A DNA stretch of 64,000 nucleotides from an uncultured Bacteroidales bacterium (GTDB lineage Bacteria; Bacteroidota; Bacteroidia; Bacteroidales; Paludibacteraceae), in assembly GCA_902780495.1 (NCBI GenBank), contig CACZFM010000001.1, forward strand, positions 100,142-164,141. Reading direction: 5' to 3'. The notes under the pieces are model-generated. The model saw only the letters and a program-made list of their open reading frames with translations, ran no database searches and was not told the DNA's origin. Position numbers and translations under genes: made by a program. Positions within the stretch are counted from its first letter, which is position 1. The number at the start of each line of letters is the position of its first letter. Positions 36,536 to 45,532 of the stretch are shown here, one piece after another.

Positions 36536-36610
36536 GTTCTGGGGTGCCGCCCGTTTTGAGCGGCTGAGAATATACCCATCGAACCTGAACAGATAATGCT
36601 GTTAAGGGAA
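36536..36610 (+). ncRNA. TPP (THI-box) riboswitch
   Basis: The conserved THI elements appear in order: GGGGTGCC near 36541, a variable GCCCG/CGGGC-like arm, GCTGAGA at about 36573, ACCC, GAACCTGA at about 36591, then TAATGC and AAGGGA. It binds thiamine diphosphate. The 3' strand runs directly into the ATG at 36611 with no spacer, so control of translation initiation is the simplest reading. No separate expression platform or U tract is seen. Confidence 0.93.
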
Positions 36611-38719
36611 ATGAAAAAACACATCTTTTGGTGCACGCTATGTGCGTGCGTTGCAGGTGCCGGTGCGTCCTTTGCACAGACGGCACAAGACTCAGTCAAA
36701 ACACAGGATTTCCAACTGGACGAAGTGCAGATCGTCGCTTCTGTACCCGTCTTCCGAACCCACGCGGTCGAGTTGAAAACACAGGAACTCACGCGAGCTA
36801 ACGTGGGGCAGAACCTGCCGGTCTTCCTCTCTTCCACGCCGGCACTCGTCACGACCAGTGACGATGGTTTGGGAATTGGCTACACCTATTTCCACATTCG
36901 TGGCACGGACCAGTCGCGTATCAATGTTACCATCAATGGTGTGCCCGTCAACGATGCCGAGTCGCAGACCGTTTTCTGGGTGAATGTGTCGGATATCGCA
37001 GCGGGAACGGAGTCGCTAACCGTCCAGCGCGGAGTGGGGACGAGCACCAACGGAAGCAGTGCTTTCGGTGCAAGTATCAACCTCTCTATGTTGCCCTCTC
37101 ATGTGGATTCGCTGCCGTTTGTAGCGGGCTTGGATTTCACCGGCGGCATGTACCGCACTTTCCGTGAGTCGGCTTTCTTTCGGGCATCCAAGGGCGCGTG
37201 GAATTTCGGCGGACGCTTCTCGAAAATCAACTCCGATGGATATGTCGAGAGGGCGAAAAGCGATCTCTATAGTTACCAGGCCAACCTCGGCTGGCATAAT
37301 GCGCGCACGAAGGTGGATGTGCTCGGTTTTGGCGGTATTGAGCATACGTATATGGCCTGGTATGGCATTTCCGACTCGCTTGTGCAGGTCCACCGCCGTT
37401 ACAATCCCGCAGGGCTCTTGGGCGACACGGTCAGCTATGATAATCAGACAGATAACTTCTCCCAGCATCATGCCCAGTTGCATATCCGCCACAGTTTTTC
37501 TCCGTCATGGTCGTTGAGTGCCGCAGGCCATTACACCTACGGAACGGGCTACTATGAAATGGCGGACTATGCCACCTATTCGCCCGAAAACGGCTGGGAT
37601 GGTATCACGCGCGACGGACTCACCACCCACATGGGAGGCGCGAATATCAATGGCCGCTATCTCAATGATTATCTGTCACTTCAGTTCGGACTTGCAGCGC
37701 AGTATTATACGTGCGACCACTGGGGACGCCGCAATTCTGCACCCACCTATCGCGGTCTCGGCGACAAAACCGATGGGAATATCTATGCCAAGCTCACGGG
37801 TTACCCGCTCCGGCGCGGACACGAACGCCTTTCGCTATATGGCGATTTGCAGTATCGCTTGGTCGATTACCGTATCAGCGGGGATAATGAATATACCTAT
37901 GAGCCGATAGCTTTCCATCATACCTATCACTTTTTCAATCCAAAGGCCGGACTGGAGTATCTCAATCATGGCCATCAACTCACGGCATCGTTTGCGATGG
38001 CGAACCGTGAACCCGCACGTTCCGATTTCCTGAATGCTTCGGATGGCGACTGGCCCAAGCCCGAACGCCTCTATGACTACGAACTTGGCTACACCTATAC
38101 CTTCCGTTCATCTCGTCCTTCCGGTATCAATGGCTCCGTCGGACTGAATCTCTATTGTATGGATTATGACAATCAGCTCGTTTCCACCGGTGCCCTCTCT
38201 GCGCTTTCCTATGCTGTACTGACCAATGTCCGCCGTTCCTATCGTTGTGGCGTAGAGGCGATGTTCGGCGTTAATTGGACGGATTGGTTTCGATGGGAGG
38301 GTAATCTTGTCTGGTCGCGCAACAAGTGGCGCCTAAGCGATGGTTCATGGAATACCATCTCTTTCTCGCCCGATTGGACGGCGGTCAATGTGCTTGACTT
38401 TCATGTTGCTGGTTTTCAGGGTGTTCTCTCCACTCATTTTGTCTCTTCGCAGTATCTTGATAATGACGAGTCTGCCAAACTGAAGGCGTACACTTTCACC
38501 AATCTCCAACTCAATTACACCTTGCCTATCCGCCGTTGGATGGCTGCGAACACGTCCGAAGCGGTGAACAAGTCTGTTCCGTCCGTAACGCTCCGTTGTT
38601 TGCTCAACAATCTCTTCGATGCGCGTTACTGCAGCAACGGCAACACCACCTATGGCACACCGCTCTATTACCCGCAGGCAGGCATAAATGTCCATGCAGG
38701 TTTTGCCCTTCGTTGGTGA
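36611..38719 (+). CDS. TonB-dependent outer membrane receptor, probably thiamine
   Basis: This outer membrane receptor of 702 residues has the signal peptide MKKHIFWCTLCACVAGAGAS. A TonB-box-like DEVQIVASVP follows, then a plug domain with IGYTYFHIRGTDQSRINVTI, GVPVNDAESQTVFWVN and TVQRGVGTSTNGSSAFGASI. A 22-strand-type barrel follows and ends in an aromatic residue (FALRW). It lacks the carboxypeptidase-like N-terminal domain of SusC proteins. The riboswitch points to thiamine or a precursor as cargo. The ATG at 36611 was chosen, since the upstream ATG lies inside the riboswitch. Confidence 0.9.
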   Translation: MKKHIFWCTLCACVAGAGASFAQTAQDSVKTQDFQLDEVQIVASVPVFRTHAVELKTQELTRANVGQNLPVFLSSTPALVTTSDDGLGIGYTYFHIRGTDQSRINVTINGVPVNDAESQTVFWVNVSDIAAGTESLTVQRGVGTSTNGSSAFGASINLSMLPSHVDSLPFVAGLDFTGGMYRTFRESAFFRASKGAWNFGGRFSKINSDGYVERAKSDLYSYQANLGWHNARTKVDVLGFGGIEHTYMAWYGISDSLVQVHRRYNPAGLLGDTVSYDNQTDNFSQHHAQLHIRHSFSPSWSLSAAGHYTYGTGYYEMADYATYSPENGWDGITRDGLTTHMGGANINGRYLNDYLSLQFGLAAQYYTCDHWGRRNSAPTYRGLGDKTDGNIYAKLTGYPLRRGHERLSLYGDLQYRLVDYRISGDNEYTYEPIAFHHTYHFFNPKAGLEYLNHGHQLTASFAMANREPARSDFLNASDGDWPKPERLYDYELGYTYTFRSSRPSGINGSVGLNLYCMDYDNQLVSTGALSALSYAVLTNVRRSYRCGVEAMFGVNWTDWFRWEGNLVWSRNKWRLSDGSWNTISFSPDWTAVNVLDFHVAGFQGVLSTHFVSSQYLDNDESAKLKAYTFTNLQLNYTLPIRRWMAANTSEAVNKSVPSVTLRCLLNNLFDARYCSNGNTTYGTPLYYPQAGINVHAGFALRW

Positions 38720-38738
38720 CTGCCCTCAGGCTCTCTAC

Positions 38739-38848
38739 GATAGATACACGTTAGATACACGTTAGATACACGATAGATACACGATAGATATACGATAGAT
38801 ATACGATAGATATACGTTAGATATACGTTAGATACACGATAGATATAG
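38739..38848. repeat. Tandem repeat, 10 x 11 bp
   Basis: Ten perfect-length 11-bp units of the form G(A/T)TAGATA(C/T)AC begin 19 nt after the receptor stop codon. Variation is confined to two positions plus the last base. The rest of the 342-nt gap up to 39061 contains only the promoter of the next gene, and no coding is supported. Confidence 0.93.
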
Positions 38849-38990
38849 CGACCATCATCGGTCTGTTGTGTATATTGTACCTCGTTTCCCTGTTTGCAAC
38901 ATGCTTTTGCGACAAATGCCTTGAAAAACAGACAAAAACAGGGCACTTTTGGCGAATTGTTAAAGAAATTGAATTTTTTTGGTACAAAAA

Positions 38991-39022
38991 GTTGCAGATA
39001 TAAAAAAAATATTGTAATTTTG
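38991..39022 (+). promoter_or_regulatory. Promoter of the first large surface protein
   Basis: GTTG at 38991-38994, a 20-nt spacer and TAATTTTG at 39015-39022 lie 39 nt upstream of the ATG. Confidence 0.68.
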
Positions 39023-39061
39023 CCGCCCTATGAACTATTGCGCTAAAAAATCTAAATAAGT

Positions 39062-42000
39062 ATGAGACATAATTATCACCTTATTTCGTTATTTCTTACC
39101 TTATTTTTCGCCATACCCGTATTTGCCAACCGCGATTGGGTGAAAATGAAAGCACTGGCCGAAAATAGTGTTGTCACGGTAGTGCGAACCAACAAGCCGT
39201 CTAACTACAACATGCAGTACTTTGACCAGACTACTCAGCAGTGGATAGACTTCAATGTCAATCACACAGTCGATCTCGTTATCAACCTGCCTGCTGTAGG
39301 AGACAGTGTCATGTTCCGCGGACAGAACCCCGAAGGATTGGGACGGGTGGAGGATAGTAACTACAAGTATATCCGGTTCAAACCCACGAAAGGTGAGGTC
39401 GCTGTAAGCGGCGATATCATGACCTTGATTGATACAACCGAAACCATGGTCAATGTTGTGCCTGGCGACGGCTGTTTCCTCCGTCTCTTCAACGATGCCA
39501 CTTGCCTCTACGAAGCAAAAGACTTGCGTCTTCCTGCCGCTATGACCAGCAAGGCCTCCTATCAGGATATGTTCCGGGCGTGCAAGAATCTGCGTTCTGC
39601 ACCGGATATGACCGCACTCGAATATATTGAGGAAGGTGCGTGTCAGCGTATGTTTATGGGCTGCTCCACCTTGGTGCAGACGGCCAATATGTCAGGCTTG
39701 GTAGTGGTCGGAGACAATGGTTGTAGCGCTATGTACAGCAGTTGTGTGGCACTTACCTTTGCCCACGATTTGGTGGCAAAGTATGTGGACCAACGCTCGT
39801 ATATGTCTATGTTCTCTTCTTGCACATCTTTGCTTGCTGCACCGCGTATCGATGCCTACGAAATGCGGTATGAGACTTGTAAACAGATGTTCTACAAGTG
39901 TTCCGCATTGAAGTCTTCACCCGATTTGAATGCCCAACTGTTGGACAACGGCTGCTATGAATCCATGTTCGAGGAGTGTAGTTCGCTCGTCCACGCGCCG
40001 GCGCTTAAGGCAACCGATCTCGCATATACCTATGGCAAAACCTCAACAGTCTATGAATCATGTTATAAGTGGATGTTCAAGAACTGCGGTAAACTTGAAA
40101 CGATAGAGGTCTATTTCTCCAAGTGGCGCGGTAACTCCAGTCATACCTACGAACCGACAGGCGCTTGGGCGATGGGTGTCCCGAAAAAGAATACCTGTGT
40201 CTTCTCTGCACCTTGTGGCTTGTACGAAGAGTATGGTCAGAGTCGTATCCCTGAATTCTGGCAGTTCAATTGCTTCCATTTCTTCTTGTTCGACGTTTAT
40301 TCCACGGGAGCCGTATGGGATGATGACCGTTCCGACTACGCCAACCGTGCGCTCAAAGAGTCTGACCTTGCGCAAATGCCTCGTGCGCACAAGGATAATA
40401 ATATCTTCCTGGGTTGGAACACGCAGCCGGACGGCACGGGAGAGATGTTCAACCTCGAGGCAATGCCTGACACCACTACGGTCTATTACGCTGTATTCCA
40501 GTCACTTGTTCCCGAAGAAGAGGAAGTGGGCTGTATCAATTATACCAAGTTGGATGACCCGTCCGTTCGTTGTGATACATCCGCATTGAACGTAGGCGAC
40601 CTCAAATGGCGCAACTGGGTCAATAATCGCCTCATAGACTACGGACCGCGTAATCGCCAGAGTCGTCACACTGTCCATCATCACCCTGCCGAAGTGGACC
40701 TCCGTACCTCCGGACGCCTTCATACGGGCTTGCCCAATGGCAAACCTGCCGTTCGCCTCGGTAACTGGAATAAGAAAGGACGTGAACGCATCACCTACAC
40801 CTACGATGTGCCTGCCGACGGGGCAAAAATCCTGATGCTCTATTATGCCGCAGTCTTGGAGAACCCTGTTAGCCACAAAACGGACGAGCAACCGCGTTTC
40901 ACACTCGAACTTTTCGAACCCGGACAGGAAGATGAACAGATAGAAACCTGTTTCCAGTTCGACTATATATCCGGCGATATCTCCACCGACCCATCATGGC
41001 ACACCGAGCGGGGTAGCCTTTGCTGGAAAGACTGGACCATGAGTGGCGTCAACTTGGATGCCTATCAGGGAAAGACCATCCAGATACGCCTTACCACCTA
41101 CGATTGTAAAAAAGGAGGACACTATGGCTATGCCTATTTCGGACTCGAATGTAGCAACGGTGAAATGAAAACCATCCAATGCGGCGGACTGCAGGAGTTC
41201 AAAGCACCTGACGGATTTAACTATCAGTGGTATCGTTCCGATGTCATCAAAACCGACTTGGAAGATGGGGAAGTACTTTCTACCGAACAGATATTCTCCA
41301 TTCCGATGGGTGACCATGCAACCTATTATTGCAATGTCATCAACAAGGAACACCCTGAATGTGTCTTCACCCTCAAGGCAGTAGCCGATCCTCGTCAGGC
41401 AGTGGCGGAGTTTGACACGCTTCCTCGTATCGTCACCGATGGCAAATCGATTATCTATGTCACCAATAATAGTCACACCGACCAGAACGAAGCAGAGAAA
41501 GTGGATAGTTGTGCATGGACGGTAACGGACGAACACGGAAACATCCTGTTCACGTCCGATGAATATACGCCGAAGTTCGAGTTTGACCAAAATGGCACAT
41601 ACACACTTTCGCTTGTGGCATACCTCAAAGGTAAGGATGTGGAATGTCCCTCTCAACCCAAGCAGGTGCAAGTTGTTGTGGGGCAAAGCGGACACCTTAC
41701 GCAGATAGCCGTGGATACCACCCTCTGCCAGGACGATGCCCTTACTTCATGGGACGGACATACCCGTTATATCAAAGTCGATGACAATACCTATCGTGAT
41801 ACCATCTTCTCCGGAACATCACCGGTAGATACCACGGTCTATACCCTGCATATCACGCGGCAGTATCCTGTCACACAGGAAACGAAAGATGTTGTCTTCA
41901 AAGGCCAAACCTATACATGGCGCAACCGCGAGTACAGGATAACCACATTGGATCCTGTCCGTGACAACGACACGGACTATTATTCCCGCACAGGTTGCGA

Positions 42001-43174
42001 CAGTGTGTATTATACCCTTGAGCTCACAGTCACGGAGCATGAGATGCAAATCACGGAAGATGCCACTTGTGATAATGAGCCGTATACATGGCAGGGGCAT
42101 GAGGCTAAATATAGCAACCTGACTGTTGGAAATAACTATTTCGATACCATCGTAAGTGTTGCGGGTGATAGCACCTTCTATCTCCTTAAACTTACGGTCA
42201 ACCCGACCTATCATGTCACCGACCGTGTCGAATGTTCGGCTTCTGACTTCCCCTTCTCGTGGAATAACTATACCATTCAGAGTGCGGCGGACAATGGAAA
42301 AGAGTACAGAACCTCCTCTGTGAATGGCTGTGATAGTATCGTTACCCTCGCTTTGTCGGTAGAGTGCAAGAAACTTAACGCGACCCTTCGTCTGGATACC
42401 GTTTGCGCAAACGCCAAGGAAGTGGTGGCTACGCTCAGTGTTACGGCAGGAAAAGCGGAAAGTTACAGTGTCCTCTTCCGTGAGTCTGACCCGCAAGGCC
42501 ATTTCCAAAACGTGGAGAATGTTCCCTTGTCGGGTACCGAGCAGTTGCACATCCCGTTCCTTGTCAATGCGGATACAACCAAGTATATTCGCCCGGACGA
42601 TTATGCACTCACCATCGCAGTGCAGGATACCTGTGGCAATACGCAAACCTTTGATGTTGCTCTCCATGTCCTTTATCCTTCATGGATTATCACGCAGCGT
42701 TGGAATGATGTGCTCGCACTGAACAACGACCGGTACAATGGCGGATACACCTTCTCGTCTATCCGTTGGTATCACGAAGGAGCGCGCATACCTGCGCGCG
42801 GCGCGCACGATAGTTATATTTATGTGGGTGCCAACGGAGGTACACTGGACTTTGGCACACGTTATTGGGCGGAGCTCGTGCGTACGGGAGAAGCCAAAGC
42901 CATCTGCACATGCCCCGTGCTGCCAACCCATGACCCGGAGACACGCACTGCCTTCCGTCCGCTGGAGGTCGCTGCACGCAGAGGCATAGTGGCGGTTAAG
43001 AGTGATGTCGCCGGCAACTACCGTCTCTATGACATCTGCGGCCAACTCGTTGAGACCGGCTTGATGGATGCCGGACAATGGGCGGAAGTGGCGAATGACG
43101 TGACGGCAGGAACCTACCTCCTTCTCTTTACTTCGGAAACAGGAGAAACGGAAACAATCAAGATAATGAAATAA
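39062..43174 (+). CDS. Large secreted surface protein with BspA-like repeats and a type IX sorting domain
   Basis: This 1370-residue exported protein has a signal peptide (LISLFLTLFFAIPVFA). Residues about 150-360 form BspA-like leucine-rich repeats of the pattern MFxxCxxLxxAP (for example YMSMFSSCTSLLAAPRIDA). A Listeria-Bacteroides repeat follows near 425-485 (NIFLGWNTQPDGTGEMFN). Next comes the shared CxNxTxL module (about 490-725), PKD-like segments, and GCDSV/GCDSI repeats near 977 and 1090. The shared WNDVLALNN domain starts at about 1205, and a type A sorting-like tail at about 1303-1370 ends ETGETETIKIMK. It is probably displayed on the cell surface as an adhesin or matrix protein; the ligand is unknown. 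Confidence 0.85.
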   Translation: MRHNYHLISLFLTLFFAIPVFANRDWVKMKALAENSVVTVVRTNKPSNYNMQYFDQTTQQWIDFNVNHTVDLVINLPAVGDSVMFRGQNPEGLGRVEDSNYKYIRFKPTKGEVAVSGDIMTLIDTTETMVNVVPGDGCFLRLFNDATCLYEAKDLRLPAAMTSKASYQDMFRACKNLRSAPDMTALEYIEEGACQRMFMGCSTLVQTANMSGLVVVGDNGCSAMYSSCVALTFAHDLVAKYVDQRSYMSMFSSCTSLLAAPRIDAYEMRYETCKQMFYKCSALKSSPDLNAQLLDNGCYESMFEECSSLVHAPALKATDLAYTYGKTSTVYESCYKWMFKNCGKLETIEVYFSKWRGNSSHTYEPTGAWAMGVPKKNTCVFSAPCGLYEEYGQSRIPEFWQFNCFHFFLFDVYSTGAVWDDDRSDYANRALKESDLAQMPRAHKDNNIFLGWNTQPDGTGEMFNLEAMPDTTTVYYAVFQSLVPEEEEVGCINYTKLDDPSVRCDTSALNVGDLKWRNWVNNRLIDYGPRNRQSRHTVHHHPAEVDLRTSGRLHTGLPNGKPAVRLGNWNKKGRERITYTYDVPADGAKILMLYYAAVLENPVSHKTDEQPRFTLELFEPGQEDEQIETCFQFDYISGDISTDPSWHTERGSLCWKDWTMSGVNLDAYQGKTIQIRLTTYDCKKGGHYGYAYFGLECSNGEMKTIQCGGLQEFKAPDGFNYQWYRSDVIKTDLEDGEVLSTEQIFSIPMGDHATYYCNVINKEHPECVFTLKAVADPRQAVAEFDTLPRIVTDGKSIIYVTNNSHTDQNEAEKVDSCAWTVTDEHGNILFTSDEYTPKFEFDQNGTYTLSLVAYLKGKDVECPSQPKQVQVVVGQSGHLTQIAVDTTLCQDDALTSWDGHTRYIKVDDNTYRDTIFSGTSPVDTTVYTLHITRQYPVTQETKDVVFKGQTYTWRNREYRITTLDPVRDNDTDYYSRTGCDSVYYTLELTVTEHEMQITEDATCDNEPYTWQGHEAKYSNLTVGNNYFDTIVSVAGDSTFYLLKLTVNPTYHVTDRVECSASDFPFSWNNYTIQSAADNGKEYRTSSVNGCDSIVTLALSVECKKLNATLRLDTVCANAKEVVATLSVTAGKAESYSVLFRESDPQGHFQNVENVPLSGTEQLHIPFLVNADTTKYIRPDDYALTIAVQDTCGNTQTFDVALHVLYPSWIITQRWNDVLALNNDRYNGGYTFSSIRWYHEGARIPARGAHDSYIYVGANGGTLDFGTRYWAELVRTGEAKAICTCPVLPTHDPETRTAFRPLEVAARRGIVAVKSDVAGNYRLYDICGQLVETGLMDAGQWAEVANDVTAGTYLLLFTSETGETETIKIMK

Positions 43175-43204
43175 TCAAAATACGAACACCTCTAATCATT
43201 GAAT

Positions 43205-44794
43205 ATGCTTATGAAAAAACATCTTCTTGTTTGCAGTCTTTTCTTGCTATCCGCTCTGACTGAACAGGTAAAAGCACAGTCATGCTTTGATATGACGCAA
43301 CTGCCCGCATCGGGACAGGACTATCAGTTCGGAGTTACAGACCCCTCCACCGATCCGCAAACCTTCGGTTGGCTCCTCTCTGCCCCTGTTGATCCAAGTG
43401 AAAGACGGACCATCATGTCTGCCGGTGATGTGGATACGCTCTTCACATCCCTGTCTGTAGTGCCGCAGGGGAAAGACCATAGCTTGCGCTTGGCTTCTCC
43501 CAATTATGCGTATGCCGACAACGTACCCTCCAATGGTGGAGATGTTCGCTTCGAATATGCCGTCACGGCGGACAATGCTATCCTGTTGATTTCCTATGCG
43601 GCAGGATTGCAGGAGCCGAATAATACGGACGCGGCGGCAGCCTTACCCCGTTACGGACAGCCTTGGTGCTCGTTCTATGTGCTGGACGCAAACGGCGCGT
43701 TGCTTCAGAATAAGGCAGTGGAACACTACTCGGCACGGCCGACAACCCTGGTGGGATGGAACCTTGTCAATACCGCACACGGCCAAGCCTATGTCAAAGA
43801 CTGGTCAACGGTGGGTATTGACCTCACGAATGAAATAGGAACCACCGTCACTGTCGTTCTCAGTTACCATGACGAAGCCATCGAAAACTGGGATGCCGCC
43901 ACCGGCACGGTTACCGTTTGCCGAACCAAACACAAAGCGCATGTGTATGCTTACCTTGATTGCACCAAAAAAGAACTTACCTTGGACTGTGCGGCTAACA
44001 CCCTCACGGCTCCCGAAGGTTTTGACTACACTTGGCGTAATCAGGACGGAACCCCCACGGGAACTACCACACGCACATTCTCATTGCCTGCCACACGCAC
44101 CGAGAACCTGCGCTATAGTTGCGAACTTACGGGCAGTATCAATTGCTTGGAGGAGGACTTCACCATCGATACCCTCATCTTTGCCAATAGCACACAGGCT
44201 TCCAACACCATATGCGAGAGTCAGCTGCCTTGGACGGATATGGCCGGTGGACATCAGTTCACGCGCGAGGAGATGGACCTCACGGGTACACGCTCTCACA
44301 CGCATACCTATCCTGCCGTAGCCAATGGAAACGGATGTGACTCTGTAATGGCCTTCACTCTTAATATCTTCCCCACCCAAATCATGCCGACTATCGACAC
44401 GGTGGTCTGCGAAGATGAACTGCCCTTCACATGGAAAGGTATCACATGGCACTCCGCAGACTCGACGGTGGTGGATACAATCCCGACCGACCACGGAGAC
44501 AGTGTAGTCACATTCCATTTCGACACCAAGTCTTGCGAATGCTTCGAGTTCAAGGGAACCTTGCAGGTGGATAATCCTATTTGTGCCAACACAAAAGGAT
44601 TTAATGCCGTACTCAAAGCTTGGCAGGGACGTGCGGAGAGTTACACCCTCACCTGGCACATGCAGGATCCGAACGGACACTTCTATAATCTGTCCGACAA
44701 CCTTTCTGTTGCTGCTAAGGAACAGGAATTCTACATCCCTTTTATGACAGGGCGGATACAACCCGCTATATCCGACCCGATGACTACAGCCTGA
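43205..44794 (+). CDS. Surface protein of the same family, 5' part of a frameshifted gene
   Basis: This reading frame encodes a signal peptide (KKHLLVCSLFLLSALTEQVKA), the shared module from SCFDMTQLPASG to LTAPEGFDYTW, an Ig-like part, a GCDSVMAFTLNIF repeat and a second repeat. It then reaches ICANTKGFNAVLKAWQGRAE. After FYIPFM it loses homology and stops. The neighbouring frame continues with ADTTRYIRPDDYS, as in the 39-kb gene, so one G is missing in the run at 44750-44752. The intact protein would be about 720 residues. The ATG at 43205 was chosen over a TTG at 43199. It begins 30 nt after the 39-kb gene and is probably co-transcribed. Confidence 0.8.
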   Translation: MLMKKHLLVCSLFLLSALTEQVKAQSCFDMTQLPASGQDYQFGVTDPSTDPQTFGWLLSAPVDPSERRTIMSAGDVDTLFTSLSVVPQGKDHSLRLASPNYAYADNVPSNGGDVRFEYAVTADNAILLISYAAGLQEPNNTDAAAALPRYGQPWCSFYVLDANGALLQNKAVEHYSARPTTLVGWNLVNTAHGQAYVKDWSTVGIDLTNEIGTTVTVVLSYHDEAIENWDAATGTVTVCRTKHKAHVYAYLDCTKKELTLDCAANTLTAPEGFDYTWRNQDGTPTGTTTRTFSLPATRTENLRYSCELTGSINCLEEDFTIDTLIFANSTQASNTICESQLPWTDMAGGHQFTREEMDLTGTRSHTHTYPAVANGNGCDSVMAFTLNIFPTQIMPTIDTVVCEDELPFTWKGITWHSADSTVVDTIPTDHGDSVVTFHFDTKSCECFEFKGTLQVDNPICANTKGFNAVLKAWQGRAESYTLTWHMQDPNGHFYNLSDNLSVAAKEQEFYIPFMTGRIQPAISDPMTTA

Positions 44795-45369
44795 CAATAT
44801 CCGTTACCGACACCTGCGGACAGATTACGGACTTTCCGCTAACGCTGCAGGTGTGGTATCCTTCTTGGATTATTGCACAGAAATGGGAAGATGTGCTGGC
44901 ACTCTACAACGAGCGCTATAATGGTGGTTATGTCTTCTCACACATAGAGTGGTATCGGAACGGAATGCCGATAGATGGGAAAGGAGAGCATAATTCGTAT
45001 ATCTACGAACAACCCCGTCTGCAGTTCGGAACGCCTTATTGGGCAGTACTGACGCGTGAGGATGACGGAAAAACCATACGCACTTGCTCCTGTATCCCTA
45101 AGAGCTCCGCTCCGCCACATGCCTCGGAACGTATACGACTCACACTCCGTTCTCGCGAGAACGGGCGTGTATGGAAAATTGATACCGAACTTAGCGGCGA
45201 ATATCTGCTCTATGATGTCACGGGAAAATGGTTGGGTAATGGATATTTTGGCGAAGAATACGGATCCCCGGACTTGGTCATTCACTCCTCTTGTGCAGCA
45301 GGTACCTATCTTGTTGTCTTTACTGCGACAGATGGTACAAAAGAGATAAAAAAGCTTGCAATTCGTTAG
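44795..45369 (+). pseudogene. 3' part of the frameshifted surface protein gene
   Basis: This frame continues the preceding gene. From about 44752 it encodes ADTTRYIRPDDYS, then the shared domain (YPSWIIAQKWEDVLALYNER, HNSYIY, YWAVLTRED, CSCIPKS). A type A sorting-like tail follows, with SGEYLLYDVTGKWLGNGYF and CAAGTYLVVFTATDGTKEI. It has no signal peptide or promoter of its own. An apparent GTG start at 44851 lies in the middle of the domain, so independent expression is unlikely. A sequencing error, a true inactivating mutation or a recoding site could all explain it. Confidence 0.72.
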
Positions 45370-45425
45370 AAAAGTGGCGAAAAAAAAATAAAGGCAAAAA
45401 AAAATAACAGAAAAAAGCAAAAACA

Positions 45426-45457
45426 CTTGTATATATAAAGAATTATTTGTAATTTTG
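45426..45457 (+). promoter_or_regulatory. Promoter of the third surface protein operon
   Basis: CTTG at 45426-45429, a 20-nt spacer and TAATTTTG at 45450-45457 precede the ATG at 45533. Confidence 0.65.
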
Positions 45458-45532
45458 CGGCTGAATTGTCCTTCATCCCTCCTGAAATGAACGGAAAAGG
45501 GCACTAAAAGACACGTAAAATATAGATTGATT

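Noticed and set aside
36596..36610. An ATG at 36596 as the receptor start
   Set aside because: It lies inside the conserved 3' part of the TPP riboswitch. The ATG at 36611 gives a proper signal peptide.
38739..38848. Possible CRISPR array
   Set aside because: Units are contiguous 11-mers without spacers, and no cas genes are present.
38668..38946. A 92-codon minus-strand frame with repeated YLTYIYR-like peptides
   Set aside because: It is simply a translation of the 11-bp tandem repeat plus the receptor gene end, with no promoter at its start.
41819..42667. A 282-codon minus-strand frame
   Set aside because: It lies inside the first large surface protein and has no promoter or recognisable motifs.
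43199..43204. TTG start for the second surface protein
   Set aside because: ATG codons follow at 43205 and 43211 and give a normal signal peptide.
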